From Ophiura sarsii (taxonomy: Eukaryota > Echinodermata > Ophiuroidea > Amphilepidida > Ophiuridae), in NCBI GenBank assembly GCA_035610835.1, contig CM069441.1, forward strand, positions 102,173,606-102,237,605: 64,000 nt of DNA, in the 5' to 3' direction. Under the pieces are notes generated by a model that was given only the letters and a program-made list of their open reading frames with translations, was not told the DNA's origin and did no database searches. The first letter of the stretch is position 1, and every line of letters starts with the position of its first letter. A program made the translations under genes and the position numbers. This document shows positions 1 through 11,029 of the stretch, one piece after another.

Positions 1-835
1 ATCATGTCCAAAAAATCAAATCAGGACACATTTTATGGTGTTTGTCATTTTTTAGGCTAAATTGTCGGATTTTTTTTCTCTCCGTCAAATGTGTTGCAGT
101 ATGACCGGCTAGCTACACAGACTTCATACGTAGCTCAAAATGTGAAATCATATCCAAAAAATCAAATTGGGACACATTTCAAGGTGTCCGCCATTTTTTA
201 GGCTAAATTGCCGGAATGTTTTTTTCTCCGTCAAATGTGTTGCGGTTTGACCCGTTAGCTACACAGACTTTATACGCAGCTCAAAATGTGAAATCATGTC
301 CAAAAAATCAAATCAGGACACATTTTATGGTGTCTGTCATTTTTTAGGCTAAATTGTCTGATTTTTTTTTCTCCGTCAAATGTGTTGCAGTATGACCGGC
401 TAGCTACACAGACTTTATACGTAACTCAAAATGTGAAATCATATCCAAAAAATCAAATCGGGACACATTTCATGGTGTCCGCCATTTTTTAGGCTAAATT
501 GCCGGAATGTTTTTTTCTCCGTCAAATGTGTTGCGGTTTGACCCGTTAGCTACACAGACTTGATACGCAGCTCAAAATGTGAAATCATGTCCAAAAAATC
601 AAATCAGGATACATTTTATGGTGTCTGTCATTTTTTAGGCTAAATTGTATGATTTTTTTTTCTCCGTCAAATGTGTTGCAGTATGACCGGCTAGCTACAC
701 AGACTTTATACATAGCTCAAAATGTGAAATCATATCCAAAAAATCAAATCAGGACACATTTTATGGTGTCTGTCATTTCTTTAGGCTAAATTGCTGGACA
801 TTTTTTTCTGCGTCAAATGTGTTGCAGTTTGACCC
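1..835. repeat. Satellite array, ~146-bp monomer, alternating types
   Basis: Six monomers begin (at the shared CCAAAAAATCAAAT block) near 8, 154, 300, 445, 591 and 736, giving a 145-146 bp period. Two types alternate: one has ATGTCC, GGTGTCTGTCAT and GCAGTATGACCGGCTAGC; the other has ATATCC, GGTGTCCGCCAT and GCGGTTTGACCCGTTAGC. This makes a ~291-bp higher-order dimer. The last monomer is mixed. The array is cut by the left edge of the window. No coding capacity is evident. Confidence 0.93.
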
Positions 836-839
836 GTCC

Positions 840-1075
840 CTTATGAAAATCGCAATCAATTCTGCAACCTTGCGCAAGGTTAAATTTGGAAAAATACAAC
901 CTTGCGCAACCAGTTTGGTTGTTCTGAGAAGGTTGCGCAACCTTGAAGCAATCATCCACAACCTTTGTGCAACCTTGCGAAAAACTTGTGCAACCTTACG
1001 CAACCGTGCGACAACCTGTGACAAACTTGTGCAACCTTACGCAACCGTGCGACAACCTTTTGGTGATTGCATTTT
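840..1075. repeat. Low-complexity GCAACCTT/TTGCGCAA-rich patch
   Basis: The stretch is built from iterations of GCAACCTT, TTGCGCAA and CAACCGTGCGACAACC, with a direct repeat of ~50 bp around 984-1058. It interrupts the 146-bp satellite, because a diverged monomer resumes at about 1091. Open frames across it come from the low complexity and are not evidence of a protein. Confidence 0.8.
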
Positions 1076-1090
1076 CGTAAAGGGAATACA

Positions 1091-1185
1091 GTACACAGAC
1101 TTTATAAGTAGCTCAAAATGTGAAATCATCCAAAAAATCACATCGGGATACATTTTATCATGGTATCCATCATTTTTTAGACTAA
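1091..1185. repeat. Diverged partial satellite monomer
   Basis: The blocks TACACAGACTTTATA, AGCTCAAAATGTGAAATCAT, CCAAAAAATCA and CATTTTTTAGACTAA match the 1-835 array in order, with substitutions and small indels. It marks the right edge of the satellite. Confidence 0.75.
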
Positions 1186-1189
1186 GTCG

Positions 1190-2645
1190 ATATCCCGGGG
1201 CCCATTTTGGGACCCGAGATTCCCAAAATGTCTCTAAACATTTGATTCTGGAATTATCCATCATTTCATTCATCAAAATAAAAATAATAAAAAATAATAA
1301 TAAGCTTATTTAAAAAAAAAATTGTCGGCTAAATCACGATTATTTAATGCACATTTAATGTGGAGATTCATTTGAAATTGATTTATTTTGTATTTAATCT
1401 GTGCATTATTTTTACTCTTTCGCTAAAATGTGATTCTTCGCCGGGTATTTTCATTTTCGTAACTGATGTAAGCTCTAGTTTTGATAGATTGGTACCAAAT
1501 CTATAATTTGGGTATCGGGTAAAAGTACAATGTTGGAAGGGAATCATTTTTATGGCCCACTTGGTCCCACCGTCCATGGACTCACTCACATTTTTGGCGA
1601 CTCAAACTTGTCCTTTTATGTTCTCTTTGGAATTCATGACATTGCTATGAAACTAAGAGCTAGCAAAAGTGGTTCAGAAAAGTCGCATTGGATCTTTTTA
1701 TTTATGACTAGCAAGTAAACAACTGTGGTATTAATACAAAATCCTGAGGGTGGTATATACGTACTAGTCTCAGACAAAATCTTCGTCGGCCATCTTAAAA
1801 AACAATTGGTAATTTTGTTTTTCTGTGTAAGCATGTAAGGCCGGCTACCGGATTGAATTTCATCCGAATAATAGATGCATATGGGTCAAGAAACAGGTGA
1901 GCACTCATTTTTTAAGTTAAACCTGTCCGATATGTCCGTGAAAAACCGAATTTAGACATTAATTATTATGTTAAAATTAGTCACATGATAGCCTTGTCTT
2001 TTTGGTATGGTTCCCCCTTATTCATTTGCCTGAAGAAGTACTGAAAAGGACTACGTGAGCTCATGGTATCAATGAACTCACGCCAGCCGATTTGCTTGAA
2101 TTATAATTGACTATAACTATCCGCATTCATTAACGTAGGCAAATAACCTTATAAATAGCGTATAAATGACAACAAACACCAACATATTATGCCAGTGAGA
2201 AGAATGAGAGGAAAATGATTGATGAAATACAATAAATACAAACACAAACCACATTTTAATTCCATGTAATTCGGGGTCTACTTCTTTATGCGTAGAAACT
2301 ATCGTAGGGGCGCATCACTGTACATCCTAACACATATACCTAAATGTGAAACAGAGAACGTGCCTTGGTTACGGCCCAAAAACATCTTAGTAACGCCTAA
2401 TTCTGGACCTCAAAAATATGCTCATGCAGTAGGTATCAATATAATACACAACTTATCAAAATTTCCTTCAACCAACGTCCTTACTTTTCAAGATTCTTGT
2501 GCCACAAAAAATACGATAAAAAGCCACGATAAAAGGCAGTAACTGGTCCGTGATAACACAACACATACGGACAAAACCCCCTAAAAATGGCTACAAATGG
2601 AGATGATCAGAATCATGCTACCAAACACAGTATTCGAGACTTGTA
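1190..2645. other. AT-rich DNA with no recognised feature
   Basis: I see no repeat with a second copy in the window, no RNA gene and no open frame with protein-like composition. The short frames of 60-84 codons here look like chance. Confidence 0.5.
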
Positions 2646-2652
2646 GTCATCT

Positions 2653-3165
2653 CATAATAAGTGAGCATTGCTATCTACCCCTGATGGCACAGCAACAGTA
2701 TGTAATAAGTGAGCATTCCTATCTACCCCTGATAGCACAGCAACAGTATGTAATAAGTGAGCATTGCTATCTACCCCTGATGGCACAGCAACAGTATGTA
2801 ATAAGTGAGCATTACTATCTACCCCTGATAGCACAGCAACAGTATGTAATAAGTGAGCATTACTATCTACCCCTGATAGCACAGCAACAGTATGTAATAA
2901 GTGAGCATTACTATCTACCCCTGATAGCACAGCAACAGTATGTAATAAGTGAGCATTACTATCTACCCCTGATGGCACAGCAACAGTATGTAATAAGTGA
3001 GCATTACTATCTACCCCTGATAGCACAGCAACAGTATGTAATAAGTGAGCATTGCTATCTACCCCTGATGGCACAGCAACAGTATGTAATAAGTGAGCAT
3101 TACTATCTACCCCTGATAGCACAGCAAAAGTATGTAATAAGTGAGCATTGCTATATACCTCTTGT
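2653..3165. repeat. 48-bp minisatellite, about 10-11 copies
   Basis: The unit is 48 bp: TAATAAGTGAGCATT, then a variable base, then CTATCTACCCCTGAT, G or A, GCACAGCAACAGTA. Copies differ mainly at two sites: G, C or A after GCATT, and GATGGC versus GATAGC. Because 48 is a multiple of 3, a 16-residue repeat stays open on both strands (190 and 156 codons). This is a by-product of the period, so I do not call a protein. The last unit decays at 3150-3170. Confidence 0.92.
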
Positions 3166-3169
3166 ATAG

Positions 3170-4335
3170 CCTCATAAAAACAATATACACTGTCGCATCC
3201 TCTCGTAAGTGCTATCTAAAATATTGCCATAGATAGGGCTTATATCCTTGAAATGCATTCTAAAAACTGAATTAAATACAACTGATTGTAATAGTTCAAT
3301 TGATAAATGTGTTGTATGTGGCTAAAATGTGTAGGTAATTACAATTGTATCATGTTACTACAGCCCATTCAATATAACATGGACTACAACGTTTGTTCAA
3401 TATGACATGGAACACAGCAACCTCTGACGCTAGAAGAAGGCTTGCTACAAGGCTTGGTCATATCTCAAGATAAACTAAAATACTTTTAAAATGCTTTACA
3501 TTTCCCTTTCGTTTTATCTGGATTTTCATCTTTGGCTAATTAGCCACAAGGAAATGACCTGTGAAACGCTATTCCATACACATAGAGAAGGACGACTCCA
3601 GAGTGCCCACTTCACTGGAAAGTCATTACCCCCAGGGTGTACAGGCTGGCTGCGGAATAGATTCGTCCGACGCAATCGTTAGTTTGCGCTGTAATATCAG
3701 CTGTTTGCAAATCATACATTTGTAATGTTGTCCAAATAAGGGATCAAGTGATTAGTGGTTGGAATGGATTCGCACTCGAATTCAAAATGAGCGTAGGGAA
3801 TGCTGGGGTGGGAGGTTTGTGTGGTACGGTTGGAATTCTAAAATGATTATTTGACGTATTGGTATATAGTGTGATAAAAAATAAACCACCTGCGCCCTTG
3901 GTGAGTTGGGATCTGCTCTTTAATTTGGAACTTAAAACAACAAATTGAAAAGATTTTTTTTTTATGACAAATAGTAAATATCTGTAATTGTCTCAGCTGT
4001 TTGATTATGCTTCACATGTCAAATATATTTCAAAAAGTATTTTGAGTGATGGTTGATTTCTGTTTAATATTCCTAAGATTGTTTGATTATAATAAGTGCA
4101 TCCATCATTTTCTGTTGTGTCAAATTCATAATCGAATAATTATAAGAAAGAATGGGAACAGGTTAAGTCTTAGTATGCTACAAGACTTTTTTTCCCACTC
4201 CTTCAACATACCACCTATCATCGCTTTGTGGTATTAGCTTCAAAGCTGGGGTCAAGGGTCATGGCATGATATCAATTGAACACATACCGCAAGTGCATGT
4301 ACACTGTTAATACAGTGTTTCAAAACGGAGACAAG
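3170..4335. other. AT-rich DNA with no recognised feature
   Basis: I found no second copy within the window, no inverted-repeat element and no coding signal. Confidence 0.45.
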
Positions 4336-4343
4336 ATTAGTGT

Positions 4344-4391
4344 TTAGGTTGTTAAAGTGTTTAGCATTTAAACACTTCTAATAACCTAAGT
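4344..4391. repeat. Imperfect hairpin
   Basis: TTAGGTTGTTAAAGTGTTTA is followed closely by its imperfect inverse TAAACACTTCTAATAACCTAA. It may be the core of a fold-back element or chance AT-rich symmetry. No flanking duplication was identified. Confidence 0.5.
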
Positions 4392-4649
4392 GTTTAACAT
4401 TGAAGCACATCAGTTTTCTGGTCTGGTTTCTTGTTGAACATCTACAAAATGTGTCAGTTTCTCTCTAAAATCTCTCTAAAACTGACCTGGCGTAGACACA
4501 TGAAATGGCATTTGTTATACATGTATCTGACAAATAAAAAGCTTTCCAAGCAACTTTCATTGATACCCTATTTTTCAAATGTGATTCTATACTTTTGCAA
4601 TTATGGTGTGGAAAACAATATGTTGTATACTGAATATGTTCTGTATATA

Positions 4650-5322
4650 CAGTCATCAAAAAAAGTAACTATACAGGTAATAAATAGGCTTTTAATTCTA
4701 AACATATATATCCTACCTAAAAATATTAAATTACAAAGTTGTTGAGAAATTTATCTTCTTTAATATGGGACATTGCACGCTAAGATCGGTTGAATATTGA
4801 AGAAGTGACAATCCAAAATGTAAGGTAAAGTCACAACTTCATTTTCACATATTACTTTTCAACACGGGGGAGAGTATGACTGGTAGCGTTTGTGTGGCGT
4901 ATTGATCCATCGGAACAATACGGCCAACTATCCAACCTGCGCATGCATCCCCAATTGCACTACCAGTAATCGATTGAATGTACCCGTAGCTGGGTCCGCG
5001 TGTAGAAAAGAAAAATGTGAAATTTTTGTGTGTACTTATTATATATTTGCTCTTTGTGTATTGATTGCTTTGTTATTTTTTGTATTGTTTTGTCAATTTG
5101 CCAAATAAACAACAAACAAACAAACAATTGAAAATTGGACTTCACCTTACATTTTGGAGTGTCACTTCCTTAATATTCAACCGATCCTAGCGTGCAATAT
5201 CTCATATTAAAGAAGACAATTTTTTTAACAATTTTATAATTTAATATATCTGGGTAGGATATATATTTTTAGAGTTAAAAGCCCATTTATTACCTGTATA
5301 GTTACTTTTTTGATGACTGTAC
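4650..5322. mobile_element. TA-flanked DNA transposon (Tc1/mariner-like) with ~190-bp inverted arms
   Basis: The outermost bases are CAGTCATCAAAAAAAGTAAC on the left and the inverse, ending GATGACTG, on the right, each next to TA. About 190 bp at each end (4650-4840 and 5133-5322) are inverted copies of one another with scattered mismatches. The middle is unique AT-rich DNA with no transposase. TA duplication and CAGT ends fit the IS630-Tc1-mariner superfamily in its non-autonomous form. The family assignment is an inference from termini only. Confidence 0.82.
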
Positions 5323-5329
5323 GTTTGTG

Positions 5330-5868
5330 ACATGGTGCCTTACCCATATCTATGTACATCTGGACAGATTTGTATTCACATGCTAATTTCTTGCACTAAT
5401 TCATTCACTTGCTCTTTCATTAAACCCACGAGATAAGTAAGTGCGTATAATATATTTTTCCTGCATTTTTATTACTACAAGATTTCCTAAATTAACTCCC
5501 ACAGAGTTAAAATAAGGAAGTGATAAAGTGTTTTCAGCGAAGGCAGTGTAATTGAACAAAAGTGAAATACAAGTCATAAATATCAGTTAAGTGTTATAAT
5601 TGTAATAAGCAAATTTCCATTTTTATCATTGACATTTGATCAAATAAAAGGTGAAGGTTAAAATTGTAATAAGCATTTCCATTTTTAAATTCAAATTTAA
5701 CTAAATACATTGACATCTACTTTGGTACAGTGGCATGGTGGCGGCAGTAAAACAATTTTAGGGGGCGACAAGCCCAAAGTTTGTTTTATAATGTTGAGAT
5801 ATGCGAGGAAACATTTTCAGTTTTTTTAACTAAACGGGCCAGAAAGACGTTCCTGAAGCTACCTTGTG
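5330..5868. other. Non-coding AT-rich DNA with a small direct repeat
   Basis: AATTGTAATAAGC followed by TTTCCATTTTT occurs twice, near 5598 and 5650. Nothing else is recognised. Confidence 0.45.
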
Positions 5869-6390
5869 TGAGAAATTGAGCTTATTCAAGCTTATATTGA
5901 TAAGACACTGACACTAATGTGTGCAAAGCATGCAACAATTAGCAATTTTAACACTAGAATGATCCAGTCACCCGTCATTCTGTCATTACATCAACCAAAT
6001 CAAAAATACAGTATTGCATCATTGCAAAATGGAGGTAATTTAGCTAACTATCCAAATATAATGTCTAGCTGTAAGACAAACTAATGTAATGCTTAGTATA
6101 CAGACTGTAAGACACAATATATACTAAAACCGTATTAGAAATATGTTTCGTTTCATTTTTGTTTTGCATCACAAGGAACAAAAACGTTTTCTTTTGTTAC
6201 AAAAACACTTTGTTTTGGGTTAAATTGATGAAATAATGGCAGAGATGTGGCCAATTTTAGGAGCTATAGCTGCAAAAATTGAGCTTATTCAAGCTTATAT
6301 TGATGAAACACTGACACTAATTTGTGCAAAGCATGCAATAATTGGCAATTTGAACACTAGAATGATCCAGTCACCTGTCATTCTAAGCCA

Positions 6391-6409
6391 CCTCCCCCCC
6401 CCCCCCCCC
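6391..6409. repeat. Poly-C tract in tandem copy 2
   Basis: A run of C lies at the same position as the C tract at about 7210-7222 in copy 3, so it predates the duplication. The two tracts differ in length. Confidence 0.85.
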
Positions 6410-7635
6410 CTGCTTCCACCACCTAAGCTTTGGATCCATGTCTGTGAAAGCATTGCATGTGATGCATCACGAAGACAATAGATAGAATGTAAATATTTAT
6501 GAAATGCAGGGCAACTTTTTCATACCTGAATGTCTCACCTTCCTTCTTGTGAGCCCCAGGAAATGGGTCTTGGTATTTCCTTTAACAAGACATTTGTATG
6601 TATGCGAAGTCGGAGTGTTCGTAATGACACTGTGTGTAGGAATAATAATTACTCATTTAAAAGAATTACTGCTCGAAACTGCCATTGTTAATTCCTTATT
6701 AGATCTGATTGGTTGCTTGTAGAATTACAATATTTCTTACTGTGATCACTGGTTTGCTATGTTGCGGGCTAGTGTTTTTTTTTATGAGTCCACTCCCTGT
6801 ATATAAAGTCACGTATGTCAGGAATTCAATAAAATATTATATTACATCAACCAAACCAAAAATACAGTATTGCATCATTGCAAAAAATGGAGGTAATTTA
6901 GCTAATTATCCAAAAGTATTGTCTAGCAGTAAGACAAACTAATGTAATGCTTAGTATACAGACAGTAACATACAATATATAGTACAATTTAAAACCGTAT
7001 TAGAAATAGTTTTCAGTTCATTTTTGTTTTGCATCACAAGCAACAAAATCGTTTTCTTTTGTTACAAAAACACTTTGTTTGGTGTTAAATTGATGAAATA
7101 ATGGCAGAGATGTGGCCAATTTTAGAAGCTATAGCTGCAAAAATTGAGCTTATATTGATGAAATTGGCAATTTTAACACTAGAATGATCCAGTCACTTGT
7201 CATTCTAAGCCCCCCCCCCCCCTGCTTCCACCACCTAAGCTTTGGATCCATGTCTGTGAAAGCATTGCATGTGATGAATCACGAAAACAATAGATAGAAT
7301 GTAAATATTTATGAAATGCAGGGAAACTTTTTCATAACTAAATGTCCACCTTCCTTCTTGTGAGCCCCAGGAAATGGGTCTTGGTATTTCCTTTAACAAG
7401 ACATTTGTATGTATGCGAAGTCGGAGTGTTCGTAATGACACTGTGTGTAGGAATAATAATTACTCATTTAAAAGAATTACTGCTCGAAACTGCCATTGTT
7501 AATTCCTTATTAGATTGGTTGCTTGTAGAATTACAATATTTCTTACTGTGATCACTGGTTTGCTATGTTGCAGGGCTAGTTTGTTTTTTACGAGTCCACT
7601 CCCTGTATAAAGTCACGTATGTCTGGAATTCAATA

Positions 7636-7887
7636 TGTGACGCGATCAAGAGGAATGAGTCGGATGTCGGGGAATCCCAAATTGAGATATGGCCAATTCA
7701 AAATGGCGGCTTACATAAGTTTTGATGGAAATTCATGTATACAATTTGACATAACTTTGGAACAAAACGTTGTACCGACATGGGGTTTTCAGTTTATGAA
7801 AGCTCTAGGTGTCTTCTTTAAAACCGTAATACAAACTCATTTTCGACCAAGGTCGACATCCGACTCATTCCTCTTGATCGCGTCACA
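7636..7887. mobile_element. TA-flanked MITE, 252 bp
   Basis: The ends are TGTGACGCGATCAAGAGG and its inverse, with inverted arms of ~35 bp, flanked by TA at 7634-7635 and 7888-7889. The sister tandem copy at about 6820-6850 lacks it and shows the uninterrupted ATTCAATA context. A second copy lies at 30454-32762, inverted relative to this one. No coding capacity was seen. TA duplication suggests a Tc1/mariner-type mobiliser, but the termini are not a family I can name. Confidence 0.88.
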
Positions 7888-7984
7888 TATTATGTCTATT
7901 ACATCAACCAAACCAAAAATATTACATCAATGCAAAAAATGGAAGTAGGTAAGCTCACTATCCATAAGTATTGTGTAGCAGTAA

Positions 7985-8599
7985 GGCTATATTAAAAAAA
8001 TTCTTTTGTCTCAAAGCTCCCGCGCGTGTTAGTTAAAGGTAGATGACCCGATCACATTCCGATTTTCAACTTGAAGTTTTCTATTCTACATGAAAGGTCA
8101 TCCTTAAAAAAGTTGTGTTCCAAAGTTTGAGTTGCATAGCTCTAATGGTTCTTATTTTAGACGCACTAGATGCTGTGAACTGTACCCATTGAGTAGTACA
8201 CAAACTATATCGGTGGTTACCACCATTCGCGGTAATTCGACGTTATTTCATCGATTTCTCCGTAATTATACCGATTTAGGCCGTCAAATCTCAGTATGAT
8301 GATGAGAAAAATACGAGCTTTCATATGATATGAAAATCTTCGTATGTTTGAAATAATTCTGTGTTACGAAAATGTGATCGGGTCATCTACCTTTAATTGA
8401 TGCGCGTTAGAAAAGTTTCACCAATTTTTCAGATTTTCATTGATCACATCATTCTATAATATACAAAAGGTCACTTTTACAAGGATTTCGATATTTTATA
8501 TTTATAAATTTGTTTAAAAAACAACTTAAAAAAACCAGTATTTCGCATTAGGTTTTGAAAAACTGAAGAGCTTTGAGACAATTTTTTTTTAATATAGCC
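7985..8599. mobile_element. TAA-flanked MITE (PIF/Harbinger-like), with nested insertion
   Basis: The ends are GGCTATATTAAAAAAA and its inverse ending AATATAGCC, with GTCTCAAAGCTC blocks just inside, flanked by TAA at 7982-7984 and 8600-8602. The sister tandem copy reads AGCAGTAAGACAAACT, the exact empty site with a single TAA. Three-base TWA duplication and GG...CC ends are typical of PIF/Harbinger. Without the TTAA element nested at 8037-8392 it would be ~255 bp. A related copy is at 36626-36929. Confidence 0.9.
8037..8392. mobile_element. TTAA-flanked MITE family 1, copy A (356 bp)
   Basis: It begins AGGTAGATGACCCGATCAC and ends in the inverse, directly flanked by TTAA at 8033-8036 and 8393-8396. 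It sits inside the TAA-flanked element. The related element at 36626-36929 has TTTATTGATGCGC where this one is interrupted, which gives an approximate empty site. TTAA duplication is the hallmark of piggyBac-type transposition. There is no transposase, so it would need one in trans. A second copy lies at 20820-21163. Confidence 0.9.
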
Positions 8600-8824
8600 T
8601 AAGACAAACTAATATAATGCTCAGTATACAGACTGTAACATACGATATATATACTACAATATAAAAAACCGTATCAGAAATATTTTTCATCTTCATTTTT
8701 GTTTTGCGTCACAAGCAACAACATTTCCGTTTGTTACAAAAACACTTTGTTTTGTTAAAATTGATGAATAAAATAATGGCAGAGATGTGGCCAATTTTCA
8801 ATGCTATAGCTGCAAAAACCCTCG

Positions 8825-9185
8825 GGCCGCTTCATGTCTCAAAAGTGACAGAATCAATGGCAAGATAGTCCCTGTTTTAGAGGTAAATGTGGTAAATTAC
8901 AAAAGATTTGGTATTGAAACATGTTATAGAATGATAAATAATTATTTATAAAAAGAAAAAAGAAAAAAGTGAAAAACAACAACAATGATTTGTTTTGTTC
9001 TCTTGGAAAACGTTAAAACTGGCCCATCCCAATCTATGATATCCTTGTTTAAATGAGCAAATAGGCCTAACTTTTTAAATAAATCAGTTATAAATACGAA
9101 CTAAATTGCTTTTGGTATCCAAGCCGATATATTACTTTGTCTGTTCTAGGAAAAAGTATTTCATTCAAGCTTTTATTTTCATGGA
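8825..9185. other. No recognised feature
   Basis: AT-rich DNA with short A-rich runs. No repeat partner or coding signal seen. Confidence 0.4.
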
Positions 9186-9187
9186 TA

Positions 9188-9554
9188 TATTAATATGCAG
9201 CGATGGAAATACCCACATGACTTTCCACCCGGGGTTCACTAGATAGGAACTACACACTTTGTGGACTTAAAATATTTCTAACCCTAACTTTTACAAAAGG
9301 AAATAAATCAGTTGAAAAAGTGGTCCCAGTTGGAATCGATCCATGGACCTCTGCATTGCAAGGCACATAACTCAACTCACTAGATAAGACTAGCAAGGGG
9401 TGAACTGGCCAAAACATGATTTTAATCCCTCTTATTATTGCGGAATAAAGCAATACTACTATTATGATCAGTACACACAATATTATCAATAGAGCCGCGA
9501 CACATGATCGTCAACCCAGGTTGACAGTCATGTGGGTATTACTGCATATTAATA
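9188..9554. mobile_element. Inverted-repeat element carrying a SINE-like insert
   Basis: ATTAATATGCAG and AATACCCACATGACT on the left are inverted on the right (AGTCATGTGGGTATT, GCATATTAAT). The interior contains a tRNA-like sequence and tail on the minus strand, annotated separately. I could not fix the target duplication. Confidence 0.65.
9270..9425 (-). mobile_element. tRNA-derived SINE-like unit with telomere-like tail
   Basis: On the minus strand a tRNA-like stretch has a box-B-like GGATCGATTCC (complement of 9332-9342), with a weak box A ~50 bp before it. It runs through a short body to GTTAGGGTTA (complement of 9279-9288). RNA polymerase III promoters of this form drive SINEs. The same head-plus-TTAGGGTT-tail plan recurs at 38.3, 38.6 and 45.5 kb. 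It is not a functional tRNA gene: the acceptor stem does not pair. Confidence 0.55.
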
Positions 9555-9604
9555 TAGCCTCCCCCCTATTGTATAAATGTTATTGTTAAAATCTGTATTA
9601 TGCA

Positions 9605-9668
9605 TTGAGGTGGTAGATAACGGAAGAGCCAATGAGGTGGGGCATGGTAGATAACGGAAGAGCCAGAG
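9605..9668. repeat. Short tandem duplication
   Basis: GGTAGATAACGGAAGAGCCA occurs twice, near 9610 and 9648, with GGTGGGGCAT between. Confidence 0.8.
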
Positions 9669-9781
9669 TGTATTTGCAATACCTACTCAATGTGGGCATA
9701 AACCTTTTGCTGCATAAATAAATGATTGCATCACAGCGATGTAATCCAAGCTTTTCAAACTGGTGTTATTAATGGAGCAAT

Positions 9782-10470
9782 TATTTGTCACATTTTATTA
9801 GAGACGATCTATTGATGGATGAGCCGGATGAGGCAAGTTTGTCGTATAGGACGGAACAGCGATGTTGAATTTTTGTCATATATTCAATTGTGATATCATC
9901 AATCATTTGAAATGTAATAATCACTCTACAATTATTTAATCTGTTTATAAGAATCTTCTTATCTTATAAACAGATTAAATAATTTACAAAATAATTTTTA
10001 AAAAAAAATTAAAAAAATGATTTGTGAATACTTTACAAAAAATAAAGTTCTAGAAATATTTTGAATCCATTATTCTTGTGGAAATCCACAATCTATTCTG
10101 AATTCCTCACTTTTGGGATTCAGGATATCACACTCTACCCAAAAAACAAGTCCCATTTGTCACATTTTATTAGAGACGATCTATTGATGGATGAGCCGGA
10201 TGAGGCAAGTTTGTCGTTTAGGACAGAACAGCGATGTTGAATTCTTGTCCAATATTCAATTGCGATATCATCAATCATTTGAAATGTAATAATCACTCTA
10301 CAATTATTTAATCTGTTTATAAGATAAGAGATTAAACTGAATTGTGAAAATGTTAACAATAATAAAGTTTTAGAAATATTTTGAATCCATTATTCTTTTG
10401 GAAATCCACAATCTATTCTTAATTCCTCACTTTCGAGATTCGGGATATCACACTCTACCCAAAAAACAAG
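9782..10470. repeat. Two tandem copies of a ~370-bp segment
   Basis: Copy 1 starts at 9782 and copy 2 at 10155 (ATTTGTCACATTTTATTAG). Both run to CACTCTACCCAAAAAACAAG. They differ by scattered substitutions and by the hairpin at 9931-9983, which copy 2 lacks in full form. Confidence 0.9.
9931..9983. repeat. Perfect 22-bp stem hairpin
   Basis: ATTATTTAATCTGTTTATAA plus GA (9931-9952) is followed after 9 bases by its exact inverse (9962-9983). The sister copy has only one arm, ending in a short imperfect remnant near 10320. Confidence 0.9.
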
Positions 10471-10724
10471 CCCCCCCCCCTCACCTCCTTCCCTAGCTTC
10501 AAGGGCTCCTTCCCGGACTCATGTGTAGAGGCCCTTTATAAATGGAGAGGGGAAGAATTGCATCTCACCTTGCCCTTTATACATTAAAGCATGACGTATG
10601 AATTACAAATGAGTGAAAACTTGTTAATCAGGTAACTCATACATACTTAATACTATTAAGGTTAAAGTGTCACTGCAGGTGTGATAATATTGCTTGAGAT
10701 TTCAGTAAGTGAAGAGAAATGCTA

Positions 10725-10950
10725 TAGTTTAATCAGTTCCAAATTGGCGAGAAATATTCAGTTTTTATCTCTCCGTGCGCAAAAATAATCGAAGCGTTCT
10801 CACATCACGCAATTATGGCCTAACGCAACTTCGTTTTGGTGGCGCTCACGCGTCACGCATATGCGCTTGTTGCCTTCATGCTTGCCCGCATCTTTCTGTA
10901 TTCATTCGCTGCTGTAAGAAGGCTTCGCCAATTCTGAACTGATCAAACTA
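10725..10950. mobile_element. TA-flanked MITE, CTATAG family, copy 1
   Basis: TAGTTTAATCAGTTCC at the left is inverted at the right (CTGATCAAACTA), with TA outside each end. Inner blocks CAAATTGGCGAGAAATAT and TTTTTATCTCTCCGTGC match the copies at 52284-52491 and 58257-58418 in the opposite orientation. The middle of this copy (CACGCAATTATGG to GCTTGCCCGC) is different. No protein is encoded. Confidence 0.82.
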
Positions 10951-11029
10951 TATGGATTCTCAGGAAGGTATAATACCCTGTTTGCAATCTGTGATACAGG
11001 ACTCTTTGTGATGTAAATACAGAAAGATA

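Larger units (their letters stand above)
5870..8820. repeat. Three tandem copies of a ~0.85-kb non-coding segment
   Basis: Shared blocks recur in order: ATGGCAGAGATGTGGCCAAT, GAACACTAGAATGATCCAGTC, a C tract, GAGCCCCAGGAAATGGGTC, CTCCCTGTATA-AAGTCACG, ATTACATCAACCAAA and GACAAACTAATGTAATGC. Copy 1 (5870-6270) lacks the middle. Copy 2 (6270-7138) is complete. Copy 3 (7138-8820) is lengthened by two insertions that have empty sites in copy 2. A 56-residue frame is identical in copies 2 and 3, but the DNA there is almost identical too, so this is no evidence of selection on a protein. Confidence 0.9.

Noticed and set aside
819..1313. 164-codon frame with repeated CATLR
   Set aside because: It is the translation of the GCAACCTT low-complexity patch plus satellite remnants.
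2597..3169. A 190-codon repetitive protein frame (and a 156-codon frame on the other strand)
   Set aside because: Both follow automatically from a 48-bp tandem repeat with no stop in the unit. Differences between copies do not look coding-constrained and both strands are equally open.
6504..7551. Identical 56-residue stretch (FLLVSPRKWVLVFPLT...) encoded twice
   Set aside because: The two stretches lie in nearly identical tandem DNA copies, so the identity reflects recent duplication. There is no splice or start context and no known domain.
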